A stretch of 64,000 nt of DNA from Aspidiotus rigidus (GCA_035079385.1 JAVHKY010000026.1:310001-374000); one strand, 5' to 3'. Counted from the stretch's first letter, positions 25,106 to 36,649 are shown. Notes: generated by a model from the letters alone, not told the origin. Numbers and translations are program-made.

Positions 25106-25358
25106 CTGTATATGAAATATTGGATCATTAATCATGTTCTTGGACTCATATAGGCATGATGTACAATAAGATATGTAGCTATCTAGCTCAAAGGGGTTCA
25201 CTTGCTCCGTCTGTTCGCTTCTGTTCCTGATATACTGCATTTTGAGTATCTGTCTTTCAAGGGGCTCACTCGCTCCACTCCTTCGCCCCCATTCTTGGAT
25301 TAATATAGGTGTATTGTACTATAAGTCTAGCTATCTAGTCCGTGCTCATCAACATTAG

Positions 25359-25725
25359 TGACGTCATAAGCATCCGCCAAGGGTACTAATGGTGATGTCA
25401 CAGGCAGCAATCATGGATGGTTATGACGTCAGAGCTAATGACGTCATCAGCTCAGGCTCTTTCTCTTCTATTCTCGGGATCACTCTCTCCACTCGTAAGC
25501 CTCCCAACAGTCTTCATATTATACTAGGCCCAATAGTAATACTGATTGTGTTTCCTTTATACTATAGGCCTCCGTTTCACAACTGACGACGTCATTCTTG
25601 CAGATTTCAGAATTAGGGTATTACTCCTAAACTATATTATTAGAGGAGATGGATTGAACTCGCAAATTTCAAAATCAAGCTCGGGATCACAGTTGATGAC
25701 GTCATAGTTGAAGGAGATGACGTCA
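25359..25725. promoter_or_regulatory. Cluster of TGACGTCA palindromes
   Basis: Perfect TGACGTCA octamers lie at 25,359, 25,424, 25,439, 25,697 and 25,718, with near matches at 25,393 (TGATGTCA) and 25,587 (CGACGTCA). This octamer is the full CRE recognised by CREB/ATF bZIP proteins. The cluster sits in repeat-derived DNA with no adjacent gene in view, so regulatory function is speculative. A degenerate tandem repeat would also explain the density. Confidence 0.35.
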
Positions 25726-26081
25726 CAGCTTATTATAAAGAAAGAGAAGAACATAGTATACAAGATTATTAGGGGAAGAGGGAAATCGCGGGGGTGGTGT
25801 GAACTTGAAAATTTTGGAATTATGGGCCAAGATTGAGGACTCGTGAGGCTTCGCAGAGTTTTAGAGTCATGTCCAGCTTCCCTTTCCTGGGGGTGGGAGA
25901 GCGGCCACTCGTGGGTGTGTGTGAACTCGCAAATTTTGGAAACAGGGGCTAAAACTCGGAAAACTTCAGGATAAACATATTTTAGGGGGGAGTCAACTTG
26001 AGGGGGTGGTGAGAACTCGCAAATTTTGAATTAGGGGCTAGGATTCAGGAAACTTCAGGAAAGACATGAAGCGTATCAATA

Positions 26082-26660
26082 ATTAGCTTAACGCTTGCTG
26101 GTAGCTTCACCTTTTATATACCCCCGTTAATGCAGCGTACCACAAGAACGGCCCAAGGACCAACCTCTGTGGCACCCCACAAGTAAGTGGGCCCTTTACT
26201 GTACCAGCAAAGTCTCTGCTTTGATTTCTCCGCAGCTAAATTAGCTGCTGATTATCCTGAGCAGTTATGCAAGCACTTCTGTATCCATAAGGGCTTCCAA
26301 TATCCTCTCCCGTAGAATCGACTTGAATGTATTTCTTATGTCAAGGTTGACCGCTGCCCAAAACTGACACGTAGATATTGCTGATGACTCGGCTAGATCA
26401 AATAATGATACATTACTTATTGACCATTTAAAGCCGGGTTGCCTGAGATAAATGTGTAAACAATCTGCTCTCTTTCACTATTATAGATACTCTCCTGATA
26501 GGTCATCGTGTAGGTTTTTAAGTGATGTGAAGTGTAGCAACTGAAACCTGAAATGCTCGCCCGATTGACCTCGACTTTCATAGAGACCAGCGTGGATCGC
26601 GACCGGAATGGGGTCCAAAAAGTAGGGACCAGGCCGTGGACTATGGAACTACTTGCTGAT
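26082..26660 (-). pseudogene. R1-like non-LTR retrotransposon copy D, RT-domain half
   Basis: Read on the minus strand, pieces of the RT domain appear in shifted frames. LVPTFWTPFRSRSTLVSM is like the usual GLVP.LWK..RLVL block, LDIRNTFKSI is the LD(I/V)RNAFNS block containing the first catalytic Asp, and a GVPQGSVLGP-like block reads LVLGP after decay. At nucleotide level GCTGGTACAGTAAAG and TTACTTGTGGGGTGCC match copy B at about 39,728-39,764. This is the 5' part of the copy whose 3' half lies at 22,880-23,992. Stops and frameshifts are frequent. Confidence 0.78.
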
Positions 26661-29440
26661 TTGTACTTATGATCGACCAAGAGCTCTAGAGCTTGGAAGT
26701 ATGCGACATTTTATTCTCTTTGAAATCGCTCTGAATCTCTCTTCTACATCCAACAGTTGCTAGAATGTGCTCCAACGAATTGTCAAAACTTCATACTGTC
26801 CTTTTCATGTTAGGCCTGTTATAAATCGAATTCCTTAAGCCGTACCACAGAAATATTATGAGGGTTTGATATACTTTCTTTAAAAATAAGATTGCATAGC
26901 CTCTGGTTTGTCTTTCTTGTAATATAAGACTATACGAGAATGAAGCTCTTGGAAATGCATGCTCGAGTCTTTTGTTCCTCTAGCTTGGAACTTTGGTACT
27001 TTGTAATTGTTTCCTCCTATCAAGTTTGCTTACAGTCTCTTTCTCTTAGATCTTTGTAGGAGACGACAATTTTTCGCGATTCCGGAATGCAGTCCTTCCA
27101 ATTTATCGCAGCGGAATGCATGAAACTGTTGAAAAAGATATTCAAGTTTTTTGCTCTCGTCATCCAAAAGCTTTCGGAGCACTGTCTCTCTCCCGTCCAT
27201 CATCGCTCCTGCAAAAACCTAATCTTAAAACTGCTCGTACTGAGTTCTAGATTTCCTTCCCTTGCCTATTACTGAAATCAGTATGAGGCCATTGTAATAG
27301 CAAAACTGATGACAGCCAAGACTGAATAGAAATATGTCTACCCATTGAAATGATAGATTATCGTGGCACAGGGATGGTCAACACGTGTACATCACGAATA
27401 CATCAAGGGTTTGTGGTTTGTGGATCGAATCTGATTCCTCTAATCCCCTCGCCGATCTAATTTCCTTCTAAATCATCTAATTATGTTCTATCCTACCCTT
27501 TTGCGTTAGGTACGAACCACGCTCACACGTTTTTCGAATTCGAATTCCGCAATTCTGCCTATACCTGGCGAAGTGAAATATCGCGCGCGAACGTATAATA
27601 TTCGTATTTTAAACGTTATAATACAGGTAGAAGTCAAACCGACATAGTTTGCTGTCAGTCCGGTGCCGATCAATTTTCGTTTAATAAACTCGAACACAAA
27701 AACATATCGTAGCATATCCTCCGCCTTCTCGGCCTTTCTTCACTCTCACCTGTAGATTGAAGGCGGCATTTCATATCCTCGCGGTTGGTTACCTGTGGCG
27801 GCGATGAAACGAGCGGACGGAGCGTCCGCATACCGAATTCGAATTTCCAGGAATTTACTCCTACAGGCTCGTGTACCGTTTAATTATGACAGGTAACTCC
27901 TTATTTTTTTTTTTTTTTGTTTTTCGTACTACGAAAACGGTAAAGAACGACGATGAGAACAAGAAAATGTACAAAATATTTTCATAAGCGACCAAATGGA
28001 CGACGCGAAATTGATGGTATTTCCCACTCACTCACGCTTATCATCGATATCCCTTTTAATTTCGTAAAAATTCTCATCTTTTTCGTATACAGTTTTTCGA
28101 AAATATGTAGACCACTACGCGGGCTCCGCGCCGGTAACCTATAGTTAGAGCAGCATAAATAGGGTCCTATTAACCCGCGAGTTAACCCAAGCGTCATTAT
28201 TGAGCATTCGCTTCAACGAGGCTATTCATTTTTTTTTTTCTTCTTCGTATAAACATTGCTATTACTCGGAATCAGCACTCGCCCATAATCGACTCCGTAT
28301 TAGTTTTTAATGCCCAAAACAAAACGCGTACAACGTAATAACCTTTTAGGAGAGTATATATGCAGTTTTTGTTTTTAGGATAGCACGAAAAACAATTATC
28401 TTACTTAACAGTAGGCTATAGACTTTGAAAGGATGTACCGTGGTATAGTATATACTGCGTCTACAGAGGGAAGAAGTTATTATTTTCAATAATGGCTCGC
28501 GTTAAACGATACCGGTACTCTGACACGTTTTCTGCAGCCTTGCCTGCCTCGTATAGCTCGAGAACATCTACGAGTCCGGCAATTAGTTCACACTTGCGGT
28601 TCCACAAAGAACGAGAGAGAGAGAAATACGAGAAGATTTCCAGTTTACACTTTTAAATCTTGATTACGAAAGCTCTTCATGTCTCCATTTTCTGAATGAT
28701 AAAATTCCGAGCACGCGTGCTTTGTGGTTTCTTTCGAGTCTATATCTAGACATTCGACCCCACCTAATGGTTATAGTCTACTACGTCTTATTGCAACAGT
28801 CGTCTCATCGAACACGTATTTTCCACCAATTTCTAATACAGTAAATCTTTAAAATCGACGAGAATACTCAAAAATTATGAATACCTCACTGGATCGTCAA
28901 CAGCTTAGCTACCATCAACTTTCTTTAGGCTGGCCGGCCGAAATGGTAGTTCTAAAAATAGACTGGACAGAAGAATATTAGTATTGTGTTTACGATTAGT
29001 GCACTAAGAAGTAATACAGCGTGACCGGTTTTAGTCGAAGGATATTATTTACGCTGCACTGGTAGAAGGAACAATCCAATGTGCGATTACAAACTCGACC
29101 CATCAAGAATTAATCATCAAAATATGAAATTTATTTGGACTATGTCTGCGAGTAAGAAATAAAACTTCATTGGAGCCATCCTTCAAACTTTCCAGACTCT
29201 CCGTTGTTTTAAGGCTTGAACATTTTTCAGACTAGGTTAGAAGTGGACTTTATCGTTGAAATTTGTGCAGGTCCTTCCTTGCATTATGTCCGTATCTTGT
29301 GACCTTGGGACTTAGAAAAACGACGGCTTCCTTAACAAAGTTAAACGAAGAAAGGAGAAACCAGTTCTAAGGGTCGAATTGGTTTCGGTATTGAGATTGA
29401 TTTCCAATTAAAATCTTGAAGGTTCTTAAATTTTCCTGAG
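26661..29440. other. Non-coding DNA; CG-containing tract but no gene supported
   Basis: The interval from about 27,480 to 28,700 is less AT-rich and contains CpG-bearing words (ATATCGCGCGCGAACG; GCGGGCTCCGCGCC), like the sequence around the 43-kb first exon. A 54-codon frame starts at 28,492 but has no recognisable features and no flanking splice logic. A promoter or untranslated exon is possible but not shown. Confidence 0.4.
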
Positions 29441-31020
29441 TCCCTTGCATCATGATAGCTTGAAAGTAAGAATCTTTCCAAGTCCCTTTCCTTCCTATCA
29501 TACATAATAGCTCGAAAATCGAAATTTTTCTACACCTAAGTCCCTCTTTTATAATATGATTATGGCTCGAGAGTTAGACGGAGGGAATTTTATTCACGAT
29601 CCGTCGGAAGTCACATTTTGCCTGCAAGGTGTGGAAATTGAAACCAAGAAGCAAATGAAATACCTGGGCATCTGGTTTGACTCATCGCTGAGCTTCAGGC
29701 ACCATTTCCTGTTGGCAGCGGAAAAGGCGGGCCGGGTGGTTGGATACTTGAGCCGCCTGATGAGGAATGTAGGAAGACCGAGAGAAGCAAGAAGACGTGC
29801 CTTGTCGATCCTCCTATATGGTGCGCCAGTATGGGCCGACTCCATGAAGATACCATACCGAAGAAGAGAGATGGTAAAGATCCAACGAAGAACTGTGCTG
29901 AGGTGTGTTAGTGCCTACCGCACTGTCTCGACGGAGGCTCTTTGTGTATTAGCACGTTCTCCACCAATCGAGCTCCTTGCTGAGGAGAGAGCGGTGGTGT
30001 TCGAAGCAAAGAAGAGAACGACGACCAACCAAGAAGCTTTACGGGTCAGGCGCTCCTTGCTTGTAAAGTGGAAAGCAAGAATTGCCCAGAGTGAGCTGGG
30101 TACATGGATAACCCGTGTGCTAATACGCGACCTTGATGAGTGGATGAACTGACACCATGGTTAGCTGAACTTTCACCTGACGCAGGTGTCAAATGGCCAT
30201 GGCTGCTTCAACAAATACCTTCACGAGAAGTTAGGGAAAGTTGAGCAGGCAACGTGTTCGCACTGTAATCAAGGGCGGGATGATGGACCACAACACACCT
30301 TATTTGAGTGTGAGGCGTGGAGGCGTGAGCGGGACGAGCTTAGTCGGTCTCTTCAAGAGATCGGGGTAGATGAAACGCTCGACCCGAGTAGTCTGGTACC
30401 TACTATGCTAGGTTCCGAAGAAGCATGGAACCAGGTGTCTGCATTTGCGGCGACCGTCATGAAGAGGAAGATGGACCAGGAATGGAATAGGCAAATGCAG
30501 AACCACTCTATGGCCTAGTCAACACCTGTGTACCATCAACATCCAGATCTGCAGGAAGAGGAGGACCAAGATCTTCTGTGAAGAGAGAAGAAGATGAAGA
30601 ATCTCCAACAGTGACCTACTGTATTGTGTAGTGTGATGGTGTTTGTTGTTGTGAGTGTTCTTATATCTTTGTGCGTGCCAGGGAGGCACTGCAGCTTGGC
30701 GGTTGCCAAAGCAACTTACAGTTGCCGAGTAGAAGAGAGGGAAGTTATATCCGAAAGGGTCGATTCCGGTGTTGGAGGAAACAAAATTAAATGCATACGC
30801 AACCCGCACCTACTCCATTATGGAGAACGGACAGTGTTTGCAGATGCGACATAAAAGCGATAGCTTGAGAGTTGAAATTTGTTCAAATCCTTTTTTTATG
30901 GCTCAAAAATGGAAATTTCTCCAAATCCTCCTCCTATCATATGTTGCTCGAATTTTGAAATTTTTCTGAGTCCAATCCGAGTTATATATGATAGGAGAGG
31001 GACTTGAGCCATTTTTGCAA
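29441..31020. repeat. Degenerate minisatellite of GCTCGAAAATCGAAATTTTT units hosting R1-like copy C
   Basis: On both sides of copy C (about 29,441-29,575 and 30,863-31,020) lie variants of a unit. It combines ATAGCTCGAAAATCGAAATT, TTTCTACACCTAAGTCCCTC and TCCTATCATACATAATAGCT, with a period of roughly 45-65 bp. The R1-like copy therefore landed inside a pre-existing short tandem array. Confidence 0.55.
29576..30862 (+). pseudogene. R1-like non-LTR retrotransposon copy C, 5'-truncated
   Basis: The copy starts within the post-palm RT region (matching copy B's KTEAILFTTRR segment). It runs in one frame from 29,556 to 30,149 (KKQMKYLGIWFDSSLSFRHH, then AEKAGRVVGYLSRLMRN). A stop at about 30,150 breaks it, and a second frame (30,186-30,518) encodes the zinc knuckle CSHCNQGRDDGPQHTLFEC. 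The second frame ends at TAG 30,516-30,518 where copy B reads TAC, so the C-terminus is 166 codons shorter in nucleotide terms than copy B's continuation to 41,016. The 3' untranslated region is shared with the other copies and ends near 30,862. GCTCGAGAGTT (29,565-29,575) and GCTTGAGAGTT (30,863-30,873) flank it as a candidate 11-bp target-site duplication with one mismatch. No catalytic YVDD is present, so it is inactive. Confidence 0.85.
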
Positions 31021-31539
31021 ATAATGTTGGACTAGCACCATTTTTATTTTGGGTGAACGGCACACAACGCACAGCGTGGCATTTTCGAAAGGTCCCCCTC
31101 CCGGACGGAGGGTGGCTTACTCTAGGCTAGTTTAATCAATGCTCTTTTCCCCTTACTATCGTATACTAGGCTATCTGTAGGCTAAGAATGAGGGAAGGCA
31201 CAAGGCGAGTGAATTCGTCAATTAGTCTGACATACAGCATACTCGACTGATATTAGGCTAAATAATACTAGCGGAGGGGGAGGGGGGAGAGAAGACATAA
31301 TTTTTCAAGTTTCTGATCAGGTAAGGTTGTGAAACATAGCAGATGAAATTCGAAGGAAAAACCATGGAACCGCCCAGTTGAAAAATTATGATCATCGAAA
31401 TGTATAGATATTTATCGAGAGCAAAACAATTGATTTCAACCTTTGGGTTGTACGTATGAGGAAGGATTTGGAAAAATCCCGACCATTTAGTTCTATAGGA
31501 AGAGGAAGAGATAAAATATTATGATTCCAAGCCCGATAA
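31021..31539. other. Non-coding DNA
   Basis: The stretch has short repeated CTAGGCTAAG words (31,120-31,260) that recur near 33,990-34,170, and a GGAGGGGGAGG purine tract. No gene is seen. Confidence 0.4.
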
Positions 31540-31915
31540 ATCAAATTGACCTGGGATTCACTTATTTCAAAGTTTTGGTCGAGATTGTGTCGATATATCG
31601 TCGTTAAAATTGACCTCCCGTCGACATCAATATCAGGACGATATGGGATTGATAATTGTCAACTCCATTCCGACTCATTCGCCATAATTATCGATTACAG
31701 GTCGATTTCGAGTCGCCTTCTTCAAATTTTTCGATTTCACAGCGATTTGTAATTCTACTTCCAATAGACCTCCAATCGACGTTGACCTGGGCTCGGATTC
31801 TACCTAAAATCGACTGCTGTGTTGCGTCGATTTCAAAGCGATTTTTCGTTCTGGGAATGTGTGCTAGTCGAATTTAAATCAATGTTAAACTGAAATCAAT
31901 GTACAGTCACCCCCG
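31540..31915 (+). repeat. TCGA-rich satellite, short plus-orientation segment
   Basis: Units such as CCAATCGACGTTGACCTGGG, AAATCGACTGCTGTGTTGCG and TTTCGAGTCGCCTTCTTCAA are in the same orientation as the 8.9-12.5-kb array. About 115 bp of unrelated sequence separates this piece from the oppositely oriented one. Confidence 0.75.
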
Positions 31916-32029
31916 TGTAGCATTCTACCCGTTGGGTAACCTCGCTACTCGCAGACAGTGTGCGTAATCATAATAAGTATAGAAGGAGGACCCTTGAGAA
32001 TCTCATTATGCGTGACTACAATAGCAATG

Positions 32030-33395
32030 GTCGAATCGAAGTAATCTCGACGTCGATTTCCAATCGGTAATAAAATTTGATACCAGAAGTCGACTTATTT
32101 TTGAGCTCGATTCTGAAAATCGACGCAATGTCGACGTTGATTACAAATCATTTGCCGTTGAGTGGCGTATAATCGACCCCGAAATCGAAGTCGATTTACC
32201 GGGAGTCGACTAAATTTCGACGTCGACGATGAGTCCAGGGTGGCCAGTTTCTGGAAAACCAGGAAAACCGGGAAAAGTCAGGGAATTTGTGTGTTCAGGG
32301 AAAAGTCAGGGAAGTCAGGGAATTTTGGCTAAGGTCAAGGATTTTTTTGAGACCTGCGGCTAAATAATCTGAGATAGAAAGAAAAATTTTAAAATATTAT
32401 TTTGCTTCAAAAATCACGTCAATATTTTTTTTTTTTTCTTTTTTGAGCCGAAAAAGGGTGGAGATTTTAGTCTGGAAAAACCTGGAAAAGTCATGGAAAA
32501 GTCAGGGAATTTTTTCTCGGGATAAAACTGGCCACCCTGGAGTCGATAGTTTAAAAAAGCGGTCAATTTTGAGTCGACTTTTGGTTAAAATAGCCTCGGC
32601 CTGACTCGAAATCGACTCGAGATCGACTCCAATTTGAGGGTCGACCAGAGAACTACAAATCAACTTGAATTCGATCCAAAAGAACCGTTGATCAAGCGTA
32701 GATTAAAAAAAAACTTAGAGACGTCGATTCGAAATTCACTCCGGATCAACGTCAATTGGAGGTCTTTTTGAAGTCGGACGCAACAAAGCAGTCGATTCCT
32801 GGTCAACAATAAAATTTGGAAATCGAATCCAGATTGAAGTCGATTTGAGATCGATCTAAAGTCGAACAGCGTACATTATCAGGAAACTACAAATCAACTT
32901 GAGATCAACCTAGTAAAACAGACGATTTTAGGTCGATACAAAAATTTGGAGAAGTAAAGTTTAAATCGATATCCGATCGACGTCGATCTGAAATCGATTC
33001 GAAGCCGACCGGCGCACATTATCAAAAAACTAAAAATCGACTTGAAATTGACGCGCAAAAGTATTTGATTTCGGATCTATGTATAGTCTATGGAAAAATT
33101 TGGTGAAGTCGACTAGAAATCGAGTCCGATTTGACGTCCATAAGAGGTCGTTTTGAAGTCGACCAGCGAACATTACTAGGAAACTACAAATCGACATGAA
33201 ATTGACTCAACAGATTTAGATCGACAGAAAAATTTGGAGAAGTCTACTCGAAATAGTCGGTTCTAGATCGACGTCGGCTCAAGGTCAGGCTAAAGTTGAC
33301 TAGTGATTAATACTAGAGAATTAAATATCGATTTGAAATCGCCACAACAGAGTAGTCGGTTTCAGGTCAACTAGAGCTATATACCGACGAAATGC
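32030..33395 (-). repeat. TCGA-rich satellite, array 2 in reverse orientation
   Basis: The same satellite family appears reverse-complemented. Landmarks are AGAGAACTACAAATCAACTT, AAATTTGGAGAAGTCGACT and CAGTCGATTTCAGGTCGA. A CAGGGTGGCC-ended MITE interrupts it at 32,236-32,539. Units are more divergent than in array 1. Confidence 0.8.
32236..32539. mobile_element. 304-bp MITE with CAGGGTGGCCAGTTT termini and 5-bp TSD
   Basis: The element begins CAGGGTGGCCAGTTT and ends in the exact reverse complement AAACTGGCCACCCTG, flanked by GAGTC on both sides (32,231-32,235 and 32,540-32,544). Subterminal direct and inverted repeats of AAAAGTCAGGGAATTT lie inside each end, and the middle is T-rich. It interrupts the TCGA satellite, so it inserted later. 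CAGGG termini are common in hAT-type elements, but the duplication is 5 bp rather than 8, so the superfamily is left open. Confidence 0.85.
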
Positions 33396-33572
33396 TGACC
33401 AAGATTGAAAGAAGGAAATTCTCGATCAGCATGTTTCCTCCGATTCTGAGGGAGGGCTCGCTTTTTCCCACCAAATTCATTTCACCCACCCGCAATGGCC
33501 ACTCCAGATCCCTTAGGGTAACATATAAAACCCTTACACAGCATAGAAGCTAGCACTTCTCCTCCAGAGCCA

Positions 33573-33874
33573 CGATTTCTCATCCATAATTTCTCTCATT
33601 ATTGATGGAATGACTTCAAATTTGCAAGGATTCTCGAAAATACGTTTTTCCAACATATTTCCAAGTTTCAACTCGGTCGACCTGATATAAGGTCGTGGAG
33701 AGGGTCAACTGTGCTAAAAATGTGGTTCATCGTTAGTTACTATCCTCTCCACAACCTTATATCAGGTCGACCGAATTGAAACTTAGGAATATGCTGTAAA
33801 TAAGTATTTTCATGAAACCTTGCAAATTTGAAGTCATTCCATCCATAAGGAGAGAAATTGAGGATGAGAAATCG
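33573..33874. repeat. 302-bp long palindrome (snap-back element)
   Basis: The left arm (33,573-33,710) and right arm (33,736-33,874) are inverted copies at about 85-90 percent by eye, separated by about 25 bp. Matching landmarks are CGATTTCTCATCC, GGAATGACTTCAAATTTGCA and GGTCGACCTGATATAAGGT, each present again in reverse complement. A transcript through it would fold into a long hairpin. No target-site duplication was found. It may be a foldback MITE. Confidence 0.85.
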
Positions 33875-36140
33875 GTAAGTATTTGATGAAATTATCAACA
33901 TTCACTGTAGCATATCAGTTCGGCTTACTATATCGACTTTTGATACGTCCATCTTGGTCACGATGACAACATAGTAAGGTTGTATTTCTTAAGCTTAGCA
34001 TAAACTAACCTGTATGCTAGGCTAACAAATTGATGGGTTCACTCTTAGTCTTATACAGATGTAGTACTTTGTACAAGAGTGGATTATGGGTTCACTCGCT
34101 CCGCCTGTTTGTCCCTATTCTCAGCATTGCATGCATACAATATACTTTATATTAGGCTAAGTGCCTCACGGGCTAACTCGCATTCTTATAGCCTAGATTT
34201 TCCCAAGTCCCTGAAAAAACCGTGACAAAGTCAAATTTTGACAGAGAAACTGTTCTATGGGAGGTTTTCCGAAAAATTTGGCACGCGCCGTCCAACCAAA
34301 AACTTGGAAGAATTTTGACTACAGGATAGGAGGGGATTCAGAAGGAAAGTTTTCTAAAACAACTCTTGTCCCATATTATACCAACGAAGACCCTCTATTC
34401 CTAAAGAACACGTGAACGAGTGTCTTTTGATACATTTAGAAAAGAGTTTAAAAGTCGGCAGTTTGAGTACATATCTGTGTGCTGGAAATTAAAGTACCGT
34501 TTATAAGAGGTCTTGAAAATGGTATAAATGTAATTTAGTTTGCACTGGGACTGTTTATGACGCAGTTTAACACCTCATTTCTCACATGAGTATGGTGTAT
34601 GAATCTACGGCTGCCAGTTACTGTATTAAGATGATATCGCGGTGCAATAGTACACGGCGTTGTCCCGATATAAACATTTGAAATAGGGACTCGGTCGTCC
34701 TTCGTAAGCAAGTAATTGAAATATCAAAAATATAAACAGAAAAAAAAAAAGAAAAGAAAGCAAGCTAGAAGAAAATGGGACTTACATACGCTTTTATGCG
34801 AGTAAATGAATTTTATTTATGGTACTTCTAGTCGACACGTTAGATTGCTTTGAATTTCACCATTCCAGATCTAAAATCTTATTTTATTATATTTCTTTTT
34901 CATTTTTCATACACATAATAAAGTTCATACCTACCGTAGGGTTTATAATAGGGACGTACGTACGATAATACTTATCTGGATTATTTTAATTTCATCGTTA
35001 TTTCGTATTTAAACCTAGCCCGCTAGTCACGAAGAGCGAATGTCGAGTATCGATAAACAAAATCATCGATAACACATCACGTGCAGCTTTTATACGCGCA
35101 TGAATAAAGAGTCTTTTTTTTTTTCTTTTTTCTTTTTTCTTGCCATTCTTTCGCCAAGTTGACTGCAAAGTACGCGAAGGTGAAACTAATTATTCTTCAG
35201 GTTTTGAATTAATTTCGAAACGGTCAGTGAGTTATTTTTCTGCTGAAAGATCTTATACTCTGATGAATTCGAGCTCCGAAATTAAGTTCGTATAACTTCA
35301 TTGAACGTGGGTAGGTAATGGGGTTGAGGTGATTTTTTATTCTCCTTATTCTTCCCTTTCATGGAAACTTCATACTCGTAATTATAAAGCGGTATAGAGA
35401 AAAATGTAATAGAGAAATTTACTATGCGTGAAGTTCTTATGAGGTTAAAATACTACGAGCTACCTACATATTTCTTGAGTCGATACAGCGCGCTCGCATC
35501 AACAAATCACAAAAAGTTCGAAGCATGATGTGTCAGACATTCGTCACATATTACATTCGTTCATCAATGTACTCGACTGAAATTTTGAAATTACTCTCCT
35601 CGCGCAATCAATCACTATGTCACTGTCATGCTCCATAAGCTCATCATAAAAAAGTGGCAATCGCTCATAAAAAAAGAGAAAAATATCATAGAATACTTAG
35701 TTAGACTGATGGTCCACCTTGAACTTGGGATCCCATCTACTCACCTTTGACTTGATAAGCAGAACTACTACACCACACGAAGGATGTTACAAAAGTAATC
35801 ATTTCTTTCGCAGCCAGCGCTCCGAAGATTGGTACAGTTGATGAAGAAAGATGAAGATTTCCCTCTTTCGGCAATATTTTCTATTCAATTTTAAATCACA
35901 AATAATAATAATCACATGATAAAAAGAGCCGGGAATCAAATTTATCCTCTTCTCTGTTTATGTCACTGGTTGTAGACGTGTAAAATAGTGGTACGTTCTA
36001 GAAGGCGATAATAATTTTACTTGACATCACCATTATATTTCTTTTGCGTCTTTTTTGGGAGAATTGGCGAAGTCTCCAAGGGGTCCTCCCTCGCCTAGTT
36101 ACCTAACTCAATATTTTTGTCAACAAATTACCTCTTTTTA
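33875..36140. other. Non-coding DNA
   Basis: The stretch holds a TGGGTTCACTCGCTCCGCC repeat near 34,090 that is related to the one at 25,195-25,280, AT-rich unique-looking sequence, and short homopolymers. No gene is supported. Confidence 0.4.
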
Positions 36141-36318
36141 CACTGAGAAAAGAGAATAGTCTTGGTGACTAGAAAAAAAGTGTTAACAGTCACTATGACT
36201 GAATTTTACAGTCAAAATAACTGGAAAAACTGATTAAATTGACAAGAAAAAAGGTGGCTGTCTTAAATTGACACTTTTTTCTGGTCACCAAGACTAGGCC
36301 TATTCTCTTCTCTCAGTG
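36141..36318. mobile_element. 178-bp MITE with CACTGAG termini
   Basis: CACTGAGAAAAGAGAATAG and GTCTTGGTGACTAGAAAAAA at the left pair with TTTTTTCTGGTCACCAAGAC and CTATTCTCTTCTCTCAGTG at the right, giving terminal inverted repeats of about 45 bp. T-runs flank both sides, so any target-site duplication is ambiguous. The CACTG...CAGTG ends suggest a CACTA- or Chapaev-type origin, which is inference. Confidence 0.75.
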
Positions 36319-36649
36319 TTTTTTGAGGTAAGTTATAAAAATACTACCTAAGGACTTGATCGTAATTGTAACATCAGTATTTCTCCAAGGATTATCGATT
36401 TGAAGAAAGAAGATTCAAATATCACTAGAAAGGAGCAGGAATTGGTGCGTTTTTCCTTGTTTCATGGTCCCTCACTCACTTCATCTAATATTGCTGTGAA
36501 TATTTCCGATCTTGTAACTTTTCAATATAAATAAAACATTAAAAAACGACGGTTTTCTCAACAAAGTTAATCAAGGAACGCAGAGAACCTTTTCTATGGG
36601 TTGTACTATCAAAAGTCGATTTATAGTCTAAGCAAATTAGAGCAATATT

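Larger units (their letters stand above)
23993..26081. other. 2.1-kb segment separating the two halves of R1-like copy D
   Basis: The R1-like sequence on the minus strand is colinear with copy B on either side of this segment, so the segment is probably an insertion or composite of insertions. It holds an AT-rich island (24,110-25,105), two divergent copies of a GGGGTTCACTTGCTCCG... / TATCTAGCT repeat near 25,140-25,350, a TGACGTCA cluster (25,359-25,725), and degenerate AACTCGCAAATTTT repeats (25,650-26,060). No flanking target-site duplication was found. Confidence 0.5.

Noticed and set aside
28492..28653. 54-codon frame starting MARVKRYRYS
   Set aside because: No recognised motif, ordinary length for chance, and no splice or promoter evidence.
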